A stretch of DNA of 44,481 nucleotides from an uncultured Robiginitomaculum sp. (GCA_938010385.1 CALLVD010000053.1:1-44481); one strand, 5' to 3'. Shown: positions 22,630 through 31,272, numbered from the stretch's first letter. The notes: generated by a model not told the origin, from the letters alone. Made by a program: numbers and translations.

Positions 22630-24815
22630 GCCGACAGAGATTGAAGCGATAGGCCGGCGTCTTCGGCGCGCTGCGCTAAAACTTTCAAACACGATTCGAT
22701 AAGGTCTTCACGGTTGACGGGCTTACTGCGGGCATCATCCATACCGATGTTCATGCAGACCCGTCTTTGTTGAAACTCCGGGTCAGCTGTCAGAGCAATA
22801 ATAGGTACATTGCTGTACGAGGCCTCGGAATTACGAATGGCCAGCGTTGCTTCAATACCGTCCATGACCGGCATGTGAATATCCATTAAAACGATATCAA
22901 TGGGTCGGCTTGCTAAGACTTTGATGGCCTCTTGCCCGTTTTCGGCGAAATAAATCTCTCCGAAGACATGCTCAAATAAGGCTTTGACGACCATGCGGTT
23001 GGTGTCGTTATCTTCAGCGACCAATACGCTGATGTCGGAGAGCCCGGACCTGGCTTCATCGGCGCAACTGACTTGGGGCAGGGTGCTTGCGGGTGAAACG
23101 TTCGGGGCTTGGGACACAGGCGGAGCCTCTTGCGGCGTCGGTGCCTGCTCACGCGTAATCTGCGGCGCGGTGATGACCCGGGCTGCGTCAGCTAATTCCT
23201 GCGCAGTCGGCGATGAAGGCTCTTCATCGGCCTGCACGGCGACGGGTAGGGACATCAAGAAGACTGTTCCCTCGCCGACAACGCTGCGCATTTGCAGCGT
23301 GCCGCCCAACATTTCAACGAGGTTTTTAGTAATCGACATACCGAGTCCGGTGCCGCCATAGCGAGATTTTATCGTCTCATCGGCTTGTTTAAACGGCAAA
23401 AAGACCTGCTTTTGCTGCTCCGTCGTCATGCCAATGCCCGTATCTTTCACGGCAACAACAAACATGTCTTGTCCGTCTTTCTGAATCAGCTTTGACAAAA
23501 CAGAAATTTCGCCGTTTTCTGTAAATTTGACCGCATTAGATAATAGATTGTTCAAACATTGCTCAAAACGTGAGCGATCAAAAATCAGGGATTCCGGTAC
23601 AGAATTATGGACGCGAACAATTAATCGCGTGCCATTGTCTGCCGCCTTTTGTTTCCAAAGCCGGCCGGCGTCCGAGATTGCTTGCCTGGGGCTTTCAGGC
23701 TTGACGACATGGTCTGTATCTTCTGACTTCAACTTGGCCATTTCCAATGTGTCGTCCAAAACGCGCAGCAGATTTTCGGCAGAGCGTTGAATAATATGCA
23801 GTTCTTCCGAAGCTTCATTACCTCGTTCGCTCGAAAGCAGGGCCTGTGTCATGCCCATAATACCATTCATCGGCGTAAGGATTTCATGGCTCATACGGGC
23901 TAAAAACGCATTGCTTTTAGACAGGGCATTCTCGGCAGAAATTTTGGCCAGTTCTAACTGAATTTCCGTGTTCTTTTGTTCGGTGACATCCATTACAAAA
24001 CAGGTTGTGCCGACCGGCTTGCCGGTTGTGGAAAACTCGGGATAGCCGACATTTCTGAAATAACGCGTTCCCGTTTTTTCAGACAGAAGGCGGTAAACAA
24101 AGTCCATCTTTTCGCCGGTTTTGAAGGATTTCGCCCAAGCGGCACGCGTGGCTTTCAAATCCTCTTTGTGAAGCCGGTTCCACCATCCGTTTTCCTGAAT
24201 GTCGCGAACTTCTTCGTCTGTCATCAGATTGCGAATAGTTTCGCTGAGATAGTATTTACCGGTCTCAAATCGCGTAGACCAATAACCGGCATTGCCGATA
24301 GAAAAGGCAATTTCGGCCATTTCCCGCGACCGGGATCCCTTGGTAATATCTTCAATATAGATAAGCAGCGAGCCGTCTTCGGCGCATATCGTGTTATGAC
24401 GTACGCGGCGCCCGCTTTCCGTGCGCTCCTCAAATTCATAATGATCAATGCGGCCGCTTTGTTTCAGGCTCTCAATTTTTTCGCGATAGTCTGCGGCCCG
24501 TTCATCGGTGCCGTCATTGCCAAAGACCCCGTCGGTCTCAAGATGTTCAATCAGAGTGTCGAAACTTGCGCCGAGCGCAGTTACCGTCTCAGGAATGTTA
24601 AAGTGTTTTGTTGCAGTCTCGCTGCGATAAATCAGGACGCCGTCCGGGTTATAGAGAACCACACCTTTTGACAGAGCTTGGCTCAGAGGTCCGAAAAACC
24701 GATCAAGTTTAATGGCCTCAGTTTCAGAGGACCCATGCCCCCCTGAGTTAATTTCCCGTATTTGCGGCAGCATCACATCCCCGTTCAGCCATGATATTTC
24801 TTTTTCTGATGGCAT
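22626..24815 (-). CDS. PAS-containing hybrid histidine kinase
   Basis: A sensor kinase of 729 residues from ATG 24815; an internal ATG at 24773 with GGGGA before it would give 715. No membrane helix is visible, so it is cytosolic. Two PAS-like regions (about 30-140 and 160-275; KYYLSETIRNLMTDEE and YRLLSEKTGTRYFRNVGYPE) are followed by an H-box FLARMSHEILTPMNG with His310. ATPase boxes are NNLLSNAVKFTENG, DTGIGM and GGTGLGMS. A Pro/Ala-rich linker leads to a receiver domain with the acceptor Asp645 (LMDIHMPVMDG) and SKPV lysine. The H-box has Leu where most have Arg (EIRTP). No output gene is adjacent. Confidence 0.9.
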   Translation of the reverse strand: MPSEKEISWLNGDVMLPQIREINSGGHGSSETEAIKLDRFFGPLSQALSKGVVLYNPDGVLIYRSETATKHFNIPETVTALGASFDTLIEHLETDGVFGNDGTDERAADYREKIESLKQSGRIDHYEFEERTESGRRVRHNTICAEDGSLLIYIEDITKGSRSREMAEIAFSIGNAGYWSTRFETGKYYLSETIRNLMTDEEVRDIQENGWWNRLHKEDLKATRAAWAKSFKTGEKMDFVYRLLSEKTGTRYFRNVGYPEFSTTGKPVGTTCFVMDVTEQKNTEIQLELAKISAENALSKSNAFLARMSHEILTPMNGIMGMTQALLSSERGNEASEELHIIQRSAENLLRVLDDTLEMAKLKSEDTDHVVKPESPRQAISDAGRLWKQKAADNGTRLIVRVHNSVPESLIFDRSRFEQCLNNLLSNAVKFTENGEISVLSKLIQKDGQDMFVVAVKDTGIGMTTEQQKQVFLPFKQADETIKSRYGGTGLGMSITKNLVEMLGGTLQMRSVVGEGTVFLMSLPVAVQADEEPSSPTAQELADAARVITAPQITREQAPTPQEAPPVSQAPNVSPASTLPQVSCADEARSGLSDISVLVAEDNDTNRMVVKALFEHVFGEIYFAENGQEAIKVLASRPIDIVLMDIHMPVMDGIEATLAIRNSEASYSNVPIIALTADPEFQQRRVCMNIGMDDARSKPVNREDLIESCLKVLAQRAEDAGLSLQSLSA

Positions 24816-24960
24816 TAAAAGACGAAAGAAACTTTAATTTCTGCGACTTACGGCAAATTTATGTTATCAGGAGGCCGGTTCCGTCCAATCTCATTCATGG
24901 CGTGTATCGGAACCAATCCCGGGTCTGATACGTAATAGGCACACCGCCGCAAAGGATTTC

Positions 24961-26328
24961 ATGATGAGCATTCAAACGACTAATCCGGCAACAGGTAAGA
25001 CAGTCAAAACCTTTGCGGCGCACACTGATGCGCAAGTTGATTTGGCCATCGCAAAATCTGTCGTCGCTCATCATGCTCTGCGCGATATGAGCTTTAAGCA
25101 GCGCAGCCAAATGATGAACGCTGCTGCCGACATTTTGGAAAAAGAAGCCGATGAGTTTGCGGCCATAATGACGTTGGAAATGGGCAAGACGCTCTCTTCG
25201 GCAAAAGCAGAAGCCAAGAAATGTGCTTTCGTTTGCCGATATTATGCAAAGCATGCTGAAAGCTTGCTGGCCGATGACATAGTCGAAACCGATGCGTCGA
25301 AAGCTTTTCGCGCCTACCTTCCGCTTGGTCCGGTGCTCGCGGTCATGCCGTGGAATTTTCCGTTTTGGCAGGCCATGCGCTTCGCCGCGCCGGCTCTGAT
25401 GGCGGGAAATACCGGGCTGCTTAAACACGCGTCAAATGTCCCGCAATGCGCCTTGGCGCTGGAAGATATACTCAAGCGGGCAGGCTTTCCTGACGGGGCT
25501 TTCCAAACACTGTTAATTGGCGGCGACAAAGTCGAGCGTGTTTTGCGTGACGACCGCGTCATGGCCGCGACGCTTACAGGATCAGAACCGGCCGGGAGCG
25601 CCGTGGCGAAAATTTGCGGCGAGCTGATTAAGCCGACGGTTTTGGAACTTGGCGGCTCAGACGCGTTTATTGTCATGCCAAGCGCAGACATGGACAAGGC
25701 TGTAGACGTCGGGACCCACGCCCGCACACTTAACAATGGACAGTCTTGCATTGCGGCGAAACGGTTTATCGTTCACGAGGACATTTATGACGATTTCAAA
25801 CAAAAGCTGACCCGTGCTTTTGAGTCCCTGACTGTCGGCGACCCAACGGACGGCAAAACCGATATTGGCCCGCTCGTCAGTAAGGGCGCGCTGGAATCCA
25901 TTACCGCGCAGGTGGAGGCAGCCATTAAAGCCGGCGCCGTTCGCGTTTGCGGCGCGCAGCCGGTCGGCGGTGACGGATATTTCTACGCGCCCGGCATTTT
26001 GGAAAACATACCGCCGGACGCCGACATTTATTACGAGGAACTCTTTGCGCCTGTGGCTCTGCTTTTTAAAGTCGCCGGAATTGATGAGGCGTTGAATGTG
26101 GCCAATGACAGCCCGTTCGGTCTGGGCGGGTCAATATTTACACAAGACAAAGACGAACAGGAAGCCGCGATCCGCCGCCTGCAATCCGGCGCGACCTTTA
26201 TTAACTCCGCCACGGCGTCTGACCCGCGTTTACCGTTTGGCGGCATAAAGCGCTCGGGCTATGGCCGAGAGTTATCAGCCGAAGGCATACGCGCCTTTTG
26301 CAATACGAAGACAGTGTCCATCGCCTGA
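24961..26328 (+). CDS. aldehyde dehydrogenase, succinate-semialdehyde type
   Basis: A 455-residue NAD(P)-dependent aldehyde dehydrogenase starting behind AAAGGA. It shows LGPVLAVMPWNFPFWQAMRF, FTGSEPAG-type TLTGSEPAGSAVA, the general base Glu229 in LELGGSDAF, and the nucleophile Cys263 in NNGQSCIAAKRF. The end is LPFGGIKRSGYGREL. The length and the short N-terminus match the YneI/Sad-type succinate-semialdehyde dehydrogenases rather than the longer GabD. The family is firm; the aldehyde is likely succinate semialdehyde but a related short-chain aldehyde is possible. It is divergent from the hybrid kinase with no partner gene. Confidence 0.9.
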   Translation: MMSIQTTNPATGKTVKTFAAHTDAQVDLAIAKSVVAHHALRDMSFKQRSQMMNAAADILEKEADEFAAIMTLEMGKTLSSAKAEAKKCAFVCRYYAKHAESLLADDIVETDASKAFRAYLPLGPVLAVMPWNFPFWQAMRFAAPALMAGNTGLLKHASNVPQCALALEDILKRAGFPDGAFQTLLIGGDKVERVLRDDRVMAATLTGSEPAGSAVAKICGELIKPTVLELGGSDAFIVMPSADMDKAVDVGTHARTLNNGQSCIAAKRFIVHEDIYDDFKQKLTRAFESLTVGDPTDGKTDIGPLVSKGALESITAQVEAAIKAGAVRVCGAQPVGGDGYFYAPGILENIPPDADIYYEELFAPVALLFKVAGIDEALNVANDSPFGLGGSIFTQDKDEQEAAIRRLQSGATFINSATASDPRLPFGGIKRSGYGRELSAEGIRAFCNTKTVSIA

Positions 26329-26479
26329 TAATCTCAAAGGATTCGGCCGGGCCCGCCCGTAACAACGCTGCCCGTAGACTTCCCGCGCGTCACTTAAAAA
26401 AATCAGCTCAGCCACGCATTCAGACTTGCCCCCGGCAGGCAGGCTGCTGTAGACACTGCGCTTCGAACATATCGGATAT

Positions 26480-26554
26480 GCCGCGGTAGCTCAGGGGTAG
26501 AGCGCATCATTGGTAATGATGAGGTCGGGAGTTCAATTCTCCCTCGCGGCACCA
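26480..26554 (+). tRNA. tRNA-Thr (GGT anticodon)
   Basis: A full cloverleaf is seen: acceptor GCCGCGG with TCGCGGC, D arm GCTC..GAGC, anticodon stem CATCA/TGATG around TTGGTAA (anticodon GGT at 26512-26514), T arm GGGAG-TTCAATT-CTCCC, and an encoded CCA end. Confidence 0.97.
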
Positions 26555-26567
26555 GATTTCAGGCTTT

Positions 26568-26708
26568 ATGACCGACACTCCCAAAGACCTATCACCAAAA
26601 CAGATCGCCAAGCAGCGCGAAGCGGAGCGCAAAGCCAAAGCTTTGGCGCAAAACCTTCGCACTAATCTTCGCCGCCGCAAACAAGCCGGCAAACCGAGCG
26701 ATAAATAA
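26568..26708 (+). CDS. small basic protein between tRNA-Thr and murA
   Basis: A 46-residue frame starts 13 bases after the tRNA. The product begins MTDTPKDLSPKQIAKQREAE and is almost all charged helix, with RKAKAL, RTNLRRRK and a K/S-rich end. It is soluble and strongly basic. I recall short proteins of this type (K-Q-I-A-K-R-E-A-E-R-K pattern) upstream of murA in other alphaproteobacteria, but I cannot name a domain. AGG lies a few bases before the ATG. Nucleic-acid binding is possible from charge alone. Confidence 0.7.
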   Translation: MTDTPKDLSPKQIAKQREAERKAKALAQNLRTNLRRRKQAGKPSDK

Positions 26709-26821
26709 CGCCCGCACGCCGGCTGCAACCGCCTTTATAATGTCTGACAAAGTCCCAAATTTTGCCTAAGACTGTCTGTAACTGAGTCGCAATAATATGA
26801 GCGACAGGAAAGACAGATATT

Positions 26822-28087
26822 ATGGATAAGATAGTTATCGAAGGCGGCGCGCCGCTTAAAGGCGAGATAAAAATCAGCGGGGCAAAAAACTCGGCCATTA
26901 AGCTCATGGTTTTGCCGCTTTTAACCGATCAGCCTGTCGAGCTGACCAATATGCCAAATTTGCGCGACACGCGCTCTATGGCCGGCCTTCTGCGCCATCT
27001 TGGCGTTACCGTTGAAGAAGGCCCCGGTCCGCGCATGTTCATGCATGCGCCAAAGCTGGCCTCGACTGAAGCGCCTTATGACTTGGTCCGAAAAATGCGT
27101 GCCACCTTCAACGTTTTGGGCCCGCTCTTGGCGCGAGAGCATAAAGCCAAAGTTTCCTTGCCCGGCGGCTGCGCCATTGGGGCGCGTCCCGTCGACCTGC
27201 ATCTGAAGGCCCTTGAAGCTATGGGCGCGAAGATTGAGCTGATTGAAGGCTATGTTGTCGCGACGGCCAAAGGCGGTCTGAAAGGCGCAGATATAACCTT
27301 CCCGTTTATTTCTGTCGGAGCAACGGAACATGCCATATTGGCGGCCGTTTTAGCCAAAGGCGAAACAACGCTTAATAATGCCGCGCGCGAGCCGGAGATT
27401 ATTGATTTGGCCAATGCGCTCAATGCGATGGGGGCGCGGATTACCGGGGCAGGGCGCTCTGAAATTCAAATTGTCGGCGTCAAATCTTTGGACGGTGTAT
27501 CCCACAGCGTCGTGCCTGACCGTATTGAGGCCGGCACTTATGCTCTGGCGGCGGCGACGGCCGGCGGCTCTGTGCGGCTGGTCAATGTACGCTCTGACCA
27601 TTTAGGCTCGCTCTGGCCACTGATTGCGCAAGCGGGGGCGAAGGTGACAATGGACGAAACAAGCGTTTTGATAGAGCGCAATCCCAAGACCCGTCTCAAG
27701 CCCGTCGATGTTGAAACCCAAGCCTATCCGGGCTTTCCGACCGATCTGCAGGCGCAGTTTATGGCCATGTGCTGCTTGGCAGACGGCGTGTCGATTATAC
27801 GCGAAAATATCTTTGAAAACCGTTTCATGCACTGCCCCGAATTAGCGCGTATGGGTGCAGACATAAAAGTGACCGGCCGCGAAGCCATCGTGCGCGGTGT
27901 AAAGCAGCTTCGCGCTGCGCCGGTCATGGCGACGGATTTGCGCGCGTCGGCCTCTTTGATTGCGGCGGGCCTTGCAGCGCAGGGCACAACGCATATATCT
28001 CGGGTCTATCATTTAGACCGCGGTTTTGAACATATAGAGGTGAAACTCGGGAATTGCGGTGCTAACATCCGCCGTGAAAAAGAATAA
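26822..28087 (+). CDS. murA: UDP-N-acetylglucosamine 1-carboxyvinyltransferase
   Basis: The first committed step of peptidoglycan synthesis: transfer of enolpyruvate from PEP to UDP-GlcNAc, in the cytosol. The 421-residue length is standard (E. coli 419). Family motifs are MDKIVIEGGAPLKGEIKISG, AKNSAI, LPGGCAIGARPVDLHL with the catalytic and fosfomycin-target Cys117, RIEAGTYALAA, GFPTDLQAQFMA and the end VYHLDRGFEHIEVKL. AGGAAAG lies about 12 bases upstream. It heads a run of small alphaproteobacterial genes. Since Cys rather than Asp is present, fosfomycin sensitivity at the target is expected. Confidence 0.97.
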   Translation: MDKIVIEGGAPLKGEIKISGAKNSAIKLMVLPLLTDQPVELTNMPNLRDTRSMAGLLRHLGVTVEEGPGPRMFMHAPKLASTEAPYDLVRKMRATFNVLGPLLAREHKAKVSLPGGCAIGARPVDLHLKALEAMGAKIELIEGYVVATAKGGLKGADITFPFISVGATEHAILAAVLAKGETTLNNAAREPEIIDLANALNAMGARITGAGRSEIQIVGVKSLDGVSHSVVPDRIEAGTYALAAATAGGSVRLVNVRSDHLGSLWPLIAQAGAKVTMDETSVLIERNPKTRLKPVDVETQAYPGFPTDLQAQFMAMCCLADGVSIIRENIFENRFMHCPELARMGADIKVTGREAIVRGVKQLRAAPVMATDLRASASLIAAGLAAQGTTHISRVYHLDRGFEHIEVKLGNCGANIRREKE

Positions 28088-28109
28088 TTGAGACGGGAAA
28101 GCCCGCTAT

Positions 28110-28544
28110 ATGAGCGATAATTTAAAATGGCAGGCTTTGGACGCTGAGGACCTTGTATTGGTTTCCTCCGCTTTGCAGGACGGGATTACGCCGGTCGGAC
28201 AGATAAAATTTGACCGCACAGCGCGCACCTTAACGCTGCTGGTTAACCGGTTTCGCTGGGAAATGCCTGACTACGGTAAGGGCGAGCGCGTGCCGTCAAT
28301 CCTGCGCATTGACGGCGTTCTGGGCGTGAAAGCGCGCGGCATTAATCGCGCCAACCCGGAAGGCCTAGCCGTTATTTTGGCCATGGAATTTACGCCCGAT
28401 GATGAGCCGCCCGGCGGCACACTCAAACTGACATATGCCGGCGGCGGCGAGATGCAGCTGTCTGTCGAAATGATTGATATGATGCTGGCGGATATCGGTC
28501 CCGCCAGAGGCGCGCGCAGCCGTCCGGATCACACCGAGGCTTAG
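28110..28544 (+). CDS. DUF2948 family protein
   Basis: A 144-residue soluble protein with the family opening LKWQALDAEDLVLVSSALQD, the middle RFRWE and RVPSILRIDGVLGVKARGI, and LKLTYAGGGEMQLSVEMIDM near the end. The family is found next to murA in many alphaproteobacteria; its function is unknown. It lies 22 bases after murA and ends exactly where the UPF0262 GTG start begins (TAGGTG), so they are co-translated. Confidence 0.85.
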   Translation: MSDNLKWQALDAEDLVLVSSALQDGITPVGQIKFDRTARTLTLLVNRFRWEMPDYGKGERVPSILRIDGVLGVKARGINRANPEGLAVILAMEFTPDDEPPGGTLKLTYAGGGEMQLSVEMIDMMLADIGPARGARSRPDHTEA

Positions 28545-29033
28545 GTGAGCACAGACCAATATATTGTCGAGCTTAATATTGACGAGGACAGCTTGCCGCC
28601 GGCCTCGCCGGATATGGTGCATGAACGCCGCGTCGCGATTTTTGACTTGCTCGAAGAAAACGTCTTCCATCCCGCAGGGTCAGACGCCGGACCCTATATT
28701 GTGAAACTATCCCTGCGCGACAACAAGCTGGTCATGGCTATATCGCGCAGCAACGGCGCGCCGCGTGATGATGTCTCATTCTCCCTGACGCCGTTTCGGC
28801 GGGTCATCAAAGACTATTTTATGATCTGCGAGAGCTATCATAATGCCATCCGCACGGCCATGCCGGCGCAGATTGAAGCCATCGATATGGGGCGGCGCGG
28901 TCTGCATAATGAAGGCTCGCGCATGCTCACAGACAGTTTGCGTAACAAGGTTGAAGTTGATTTCCAAACGTCACGCCGGCTGTTTACCCTGCTGTGCGCG
29001 CTGCATCGCCGCCAGGCCGGAGAGGCGGGATGA
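28545..29033 (+). CDS. UPF0262 family protein
   Basis: A 162-residue soluble protein starting at GTG directly after the DUF2948 stop. Family motifs are YIVELNIDEDSL, HERRVAIFDLLEENVF, FRRVIKDYFMICESYHNAI and IDMGRRGLHNEGSRML. The function is unknown. Its TGA overlaps the ATG of the phosphatase-like gene (ATGA), as seen for this cluster elsewhere. Confidence 0.9.
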   Translation: MSTDQYIVELNIDEDSLPPASPDMVHERRVAIFDLLEENVFHPAGSDAGPYIVKLSLRDNKLVMAISRSNGAPRDDVSFSLTPFRRVIKDYFMICESYHNAIRTAMPAQIEAIDMGRRGLHNEGSRMLTDSLRNKVEVDFQTSRRLFTLLCALHRRQAGEAG

Positions 29034-29479
29034 GCGATACCGATATATCCCCGTTGCCGTCTTCGGTCTTATTTTTGTGTTTTTTAAACTCTATTCGCTC
29101 TCCTATGGCGGAAGGGCTGATGAAAAAGCACTATGGCAGCAAAGTTTACGTTCAATCCTGCGGCATATCCAAAGGCGAGATTGATGATTTAATGGTGGCG
29201 GTCATGAAGGAAAGCGGCATCGACAAAAGCGGGCATATTTCGCGCAGTCTTGATGATATTGAAGACAAGTCCTATGACACAGTCATTGCTTTTACTCCGG
29301 ACGCCGGCGATGCTGCACGGGCCGTTTTCGAGGGCAGCGATACGGAAATTATCGTCTGGCCGACGCCCGACCCGACGTCCGGTGAGCTGGATGTGCGCGC
29401 TATGATGAATAATTATCGCAGCGTTCGAAACTTTATCGAAAATCGCTTGCTTGCCAAATACGGTCCGCCCCTGATTTAA
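29030..29479 (+). CDS. low-molecular-weight protein-tyrosine-phosphatase-like protein
   Basis: 149 residues from the ATG that overlaps the UPF0262 stop. The P-loop is VLFLCFLNSIRSPMAEGL, i.e. C17-x5-R23-S, the signature of LMW phosphatases and related arsenate reductases. A possible general acid is the Asp of TPDPTSGE, followed by a last helix with YRSVRNFIENRL. The DP motif lacks the usual tyrosines. Gene order suggests a housekeeping protein coupled to UPF0262. Whether it dephosphorylates protein or a small molecule is unknown. Confidence 0.85.
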   Translation: MSDTDISPLPSSVLFLCFLNSIRSPMAEGLMKKHYGSKVYVQSCGISKGEIDDLMVAVMKESGIDKSGHISRSLDDIEDKSYDTVIAFTPDAGDAARAVFEGSDTEIIVWPTPDPTSGELDVRAMMNNYRSVRNFIENRLLAKYGPPLI

Positions 29480-29503
29480 ACCTGTGACGAAAAGGATGAC
29501 ACT

Positions 29504-29908
29504 ATGACAGCCGTTAAAAACCTCCCTAAAGTGCTTTTGGTTCTGCGCGTTACTATCGCCCTGTTTCTACTCCCATGGATTATTGAAAAATTCACGCAGC
29601 CCGAAATAACAGCTAAAATTTTTGCGGCGTTTTATTTCGTGGATGATTTGCCGGTGACGGCGAGCTACGCCATCGGCGTGCTGTGGCTGGCGCTTTGGCT
29701 GGCCTTTGTCACAGGTTTTAAAAAGCGCATCAGCTACGGACTGGTCATGCTCTTTCACGGGGTGGGGACGGTAACAACATGGTTTAAGCTCCTGCCTTGG
29801 CTGGATAGCTATAATCATCTGTTCTTGGCGGCTATTCCGACTCTTGGCGCGATGGTTGCGCTTTGGTGGCTGCGCGAGCACGATACAATTTTGGCCGTTG
29901 ATAAATAA
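29504..29908 (+). CDS. small four-helix membrane protein (DoxX-like)
   Basis: 134 residues starting behind AAAGGATGACACT. Four hydrophobic segments are apparent (about 8-27, 52-70, 76-92 and 103-124). Layout, the early LRVTIALFLLPWIIEKF and the internal HGVGTVTTW fit the loose DoxX/SURF4-like group, but the match is weak. It is 24 bases after the phosphatase gene and probably its last operon partner. No function is assigned. Confidence 0.65.
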   Translation: MTAVKNLPKVLLVLRVTIALFLLPWIIEKFTQPEITAKIFAAFYFVDDLPVTASYAIGVLWLALWLAFVTGFKKRISYGLVMLFHGVGTVTTWFKLLPWLDSYNHLFLAAIPTLGAMVALWWLREHDTILAVDK

Positions 29909-30222
29909 GGTCGGCGGCCGATCAGTATGCTCTGCGGGATAAACAGAGAACAGTGATCGGCCCACCTATATTAGGCAACTCAGGCGTGGGTTAAGAGTTG
30001 CCGCTTCTGCGCTGAACCGGGATAAAGTTCGCTGCGCACAATCTCTATACACTTATTTCTCTCAATTAAAAGTATAGGTTGTATTATTGGTTTCTGCGAC
30101 GTTAATGTGAAAAGAATGACTTAAGTTCGCTGTTGCAGCACTAGTTCGGTAAAGCTTACTCCGCCTAAAGGTCTCAATTTATGTTGCCGTCATCTTAACG
30201 GTCAAAATGACGGCTGTTTTTT
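29909..30222 (+). ncRNA. structured non-coding stretch, possible small RNA or long 3' UTR
   Basis: About 280 bases without a credible gene before the overlapped 3' end of the next gene. It holds, in order, a 9-base stem (GGCCGATCA 29916-29924 with TGATCGGCC 29954-29962, plus inner CTCTG/CAGAG), an 8-base stem (GGCAACTC 29974-29981 with GAGTTGCC 29995-30002), a 6-base stem (CTATAC/GTATAG), a direct repeat AAGTTCGCTG (30025 and 30123), and a plus-strand terminator at the end. It does not match tmRNA, RNase P or SRP patterns I know. It could be an independent RNA or the tail of the upstream transcript. Confidence 0.4.
30186..30222 (+). terminator. rho-independent terminator on the plus strand
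   Basis: GCCGTCAT and ATGACGGC form a perfect 8-base stem with a 13-base loop, followed by TGTTTTTT. It overlaps the last codons and stop of the minus-strand gene at 30195, so it serves transcripts coming from the left. Confidence 0.75.
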
Positions 30223-30434
30223 GCGCGGCGACGCAGGTTGCGACGGAAAAGATGAATGACGGGATCATACAGCCATACAAAGCCTACCAATGCGACGGCC
30301 CAAAGGATGTGGGCATCCTTGACATAAATCCACACCGCCGCGCCAATCAGGAAGGGGTAATAAAGATAGGCTTTTAAGACCCGCCAAAACACAAGGGCGA
30401 CTGCGCGCGGTTTTATAGCGTGCTTGTCAGCCAT
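30195..30434 (-). CDS. small inner-membrane protein, 79 residues
   Basis: Two hydrophobic segments (AYLYYPFLIGAAVWIYV and ILWAVALVGFVWLYDPVI) are flanked by a basic C-terminus, RRNLRRRAKNSRHF. The ATG overlaps the SixA-like gene stop by 8 bases, which points to translational coupling in the erpA-sixA unit. I do not recognise a family. Confidence 0.65.
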   Translation of the reverse strand: MADKHAIKPRAVALVFWRVLKAYLYYPFLIGAAVWIYVKDAHILWAVALVGFVWLYDPVIHLFRRNLRRRAKNSRHFDR

Positions 30435-30924
30435 CTAAATCACGCGGCAAAATCATATCTTTCAGCGTCCAGCTTTCAGGATCCAGCCAATCGCCGTCTC
30501 CGCGCCGCTCCAATACCGCGCAAGCGCCTGTGGGAAATCTGTGCGCTTGCCCCGTGAAATACTCAAACAGATCCGACCAGCCCGGATTATGTCCCAGCCA
30601 CATCAGCGTCTTTATACTGTCCGGCTCTCCTAAAGCTGCGGCGGTGTCAATTACGGTTTGCGCGCTAGCGTGATAAAACGCGCTGCTGTAAGTGACCGTT
30701 TGCGCGCCGGGTATGGCGCGTATCAGCAGTGTCGCGGTTTCGCGGGTGCGCTGAGCGTCCGAAGACCATATGAGCTGCGGCGAAAATCCGCGGGCACTCA
30801 GCGTTTTGCCGACAGCATCCGCGGCGCGGCGGCCGCGTGGGTTCAGCGGCCGGTCGTGATCAGCTTGCGCAGGATTCTCCCAAGACGATTTTGCGTGCCG
30901 CATAATTAAAAGACGGCGCAGCAT
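30427..30924 (-). CDS. SixA-type histidine phosphatase
   Basis: 165 residues of the phosphoglycerate-mutase-like fold. The RHG-type motif is LIMRHAKSSWENP (His10 as the phospho-acceptor), then RPLNPRGRRAADAVG, SSDAQRTRETA and LGHNPGWSDLFEY with the second active-site histidine. SixA proteins remove phosphate from histidine phosphotransfer domains or small molecules. It starts three bases before the erpA stop codon region and overlaps the next small membrane gene. Confidence 0.88.
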   Translation of the reverse strand: MLRRLLIMRHAKSSWENPAQADHDRPLNPRGRRAADAVGKTLSARGFSPQLIWSSDAQRTRETATLLIRAIPGAQTVTYSSAFYHASAQTVIDTAAALGEPDSIKTLMWLGHNPGWSDLFEYFTGQAHRFPTGACAVLERRGDGDWLDPESWTLKDMILPRDLDG

Positions 30925-30927
30925 AGG

Positions 30928-31272
30928 CTAGATTGAAAAGCTCGTGCCGCAGCCGCAATTTGCGGTGGCGTTGGGATTATGAATTTTAAACGCCGCGCCG
31001 ATGAGCTCGTTAACATAGTCAATCTCGCTGCCGGTCAGAAACTCCAGACTGACATCATCGACAAGAACTTTGGCACCGTCGCGTTCCAGCACCAAATCGC
31101 CGTCTTCGGGCGCGTCGGCAAATCCGAACTCATACTGAAACCCGCTGCAACCGCCGCCATTGACGGAAACGCGCAGATATTTGTCAAAACCTTCTTTCGC
31201 CATAATCGCGTTGATTTTAGCGGCCGCAGATGCGGAAACAGTGACAGGTAAAGTCGTGGTCATTTCACTCAT
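30928..31272 (-). CDS. erpA: iron-sulfur cluster insertion protein ErpA (HesB family)
   Basis: 114 residues of the A-type carrier fold that hands Fe-S clusters to target proteins. The three cysteine ligands are Cys42 in GGGCSGFQYEF and Cys106/Cys108 in ANCGCGTSFSI. The segment LEFLTGSEIDYV is typical. The start at 31272 is the longest; MTTTLPV at 31263 is also possible. ErpA-type (not IscA or SufA) is a judgement from DYVNELIGAAFKIHNPNA. It is divergent from the dGTPase-like gene, a common arrangement in alphaproteobacteria. Confidence 0.9.
   Translation of the reverse strand: MSEMTTTLPVTVSASAAAKINAIMAKEGFDKYLRVSVNGGGCSGFQYEFGFADAPEDGDLVLERDGAKVLVDDVSLEFLTGSEIDYVNELIGAAFKIHNPNATANCGCGTSFSI

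Noticed and set aside
29567-29965. Minus-strand frame of 132 codons
   Set aside because: It is antisense to the small membrane protein gene, which has a good ribosome site and clear membrane helices.
29909-30194. tmRNA, RNase P RNA, SRP RNA or 6S RNA in the structured gap
   Set aside because: No tag reading frame, GAGGAAAGTCC-type, GGAAGCAGC-type or clear 6S bubble pattern was found on either strand.
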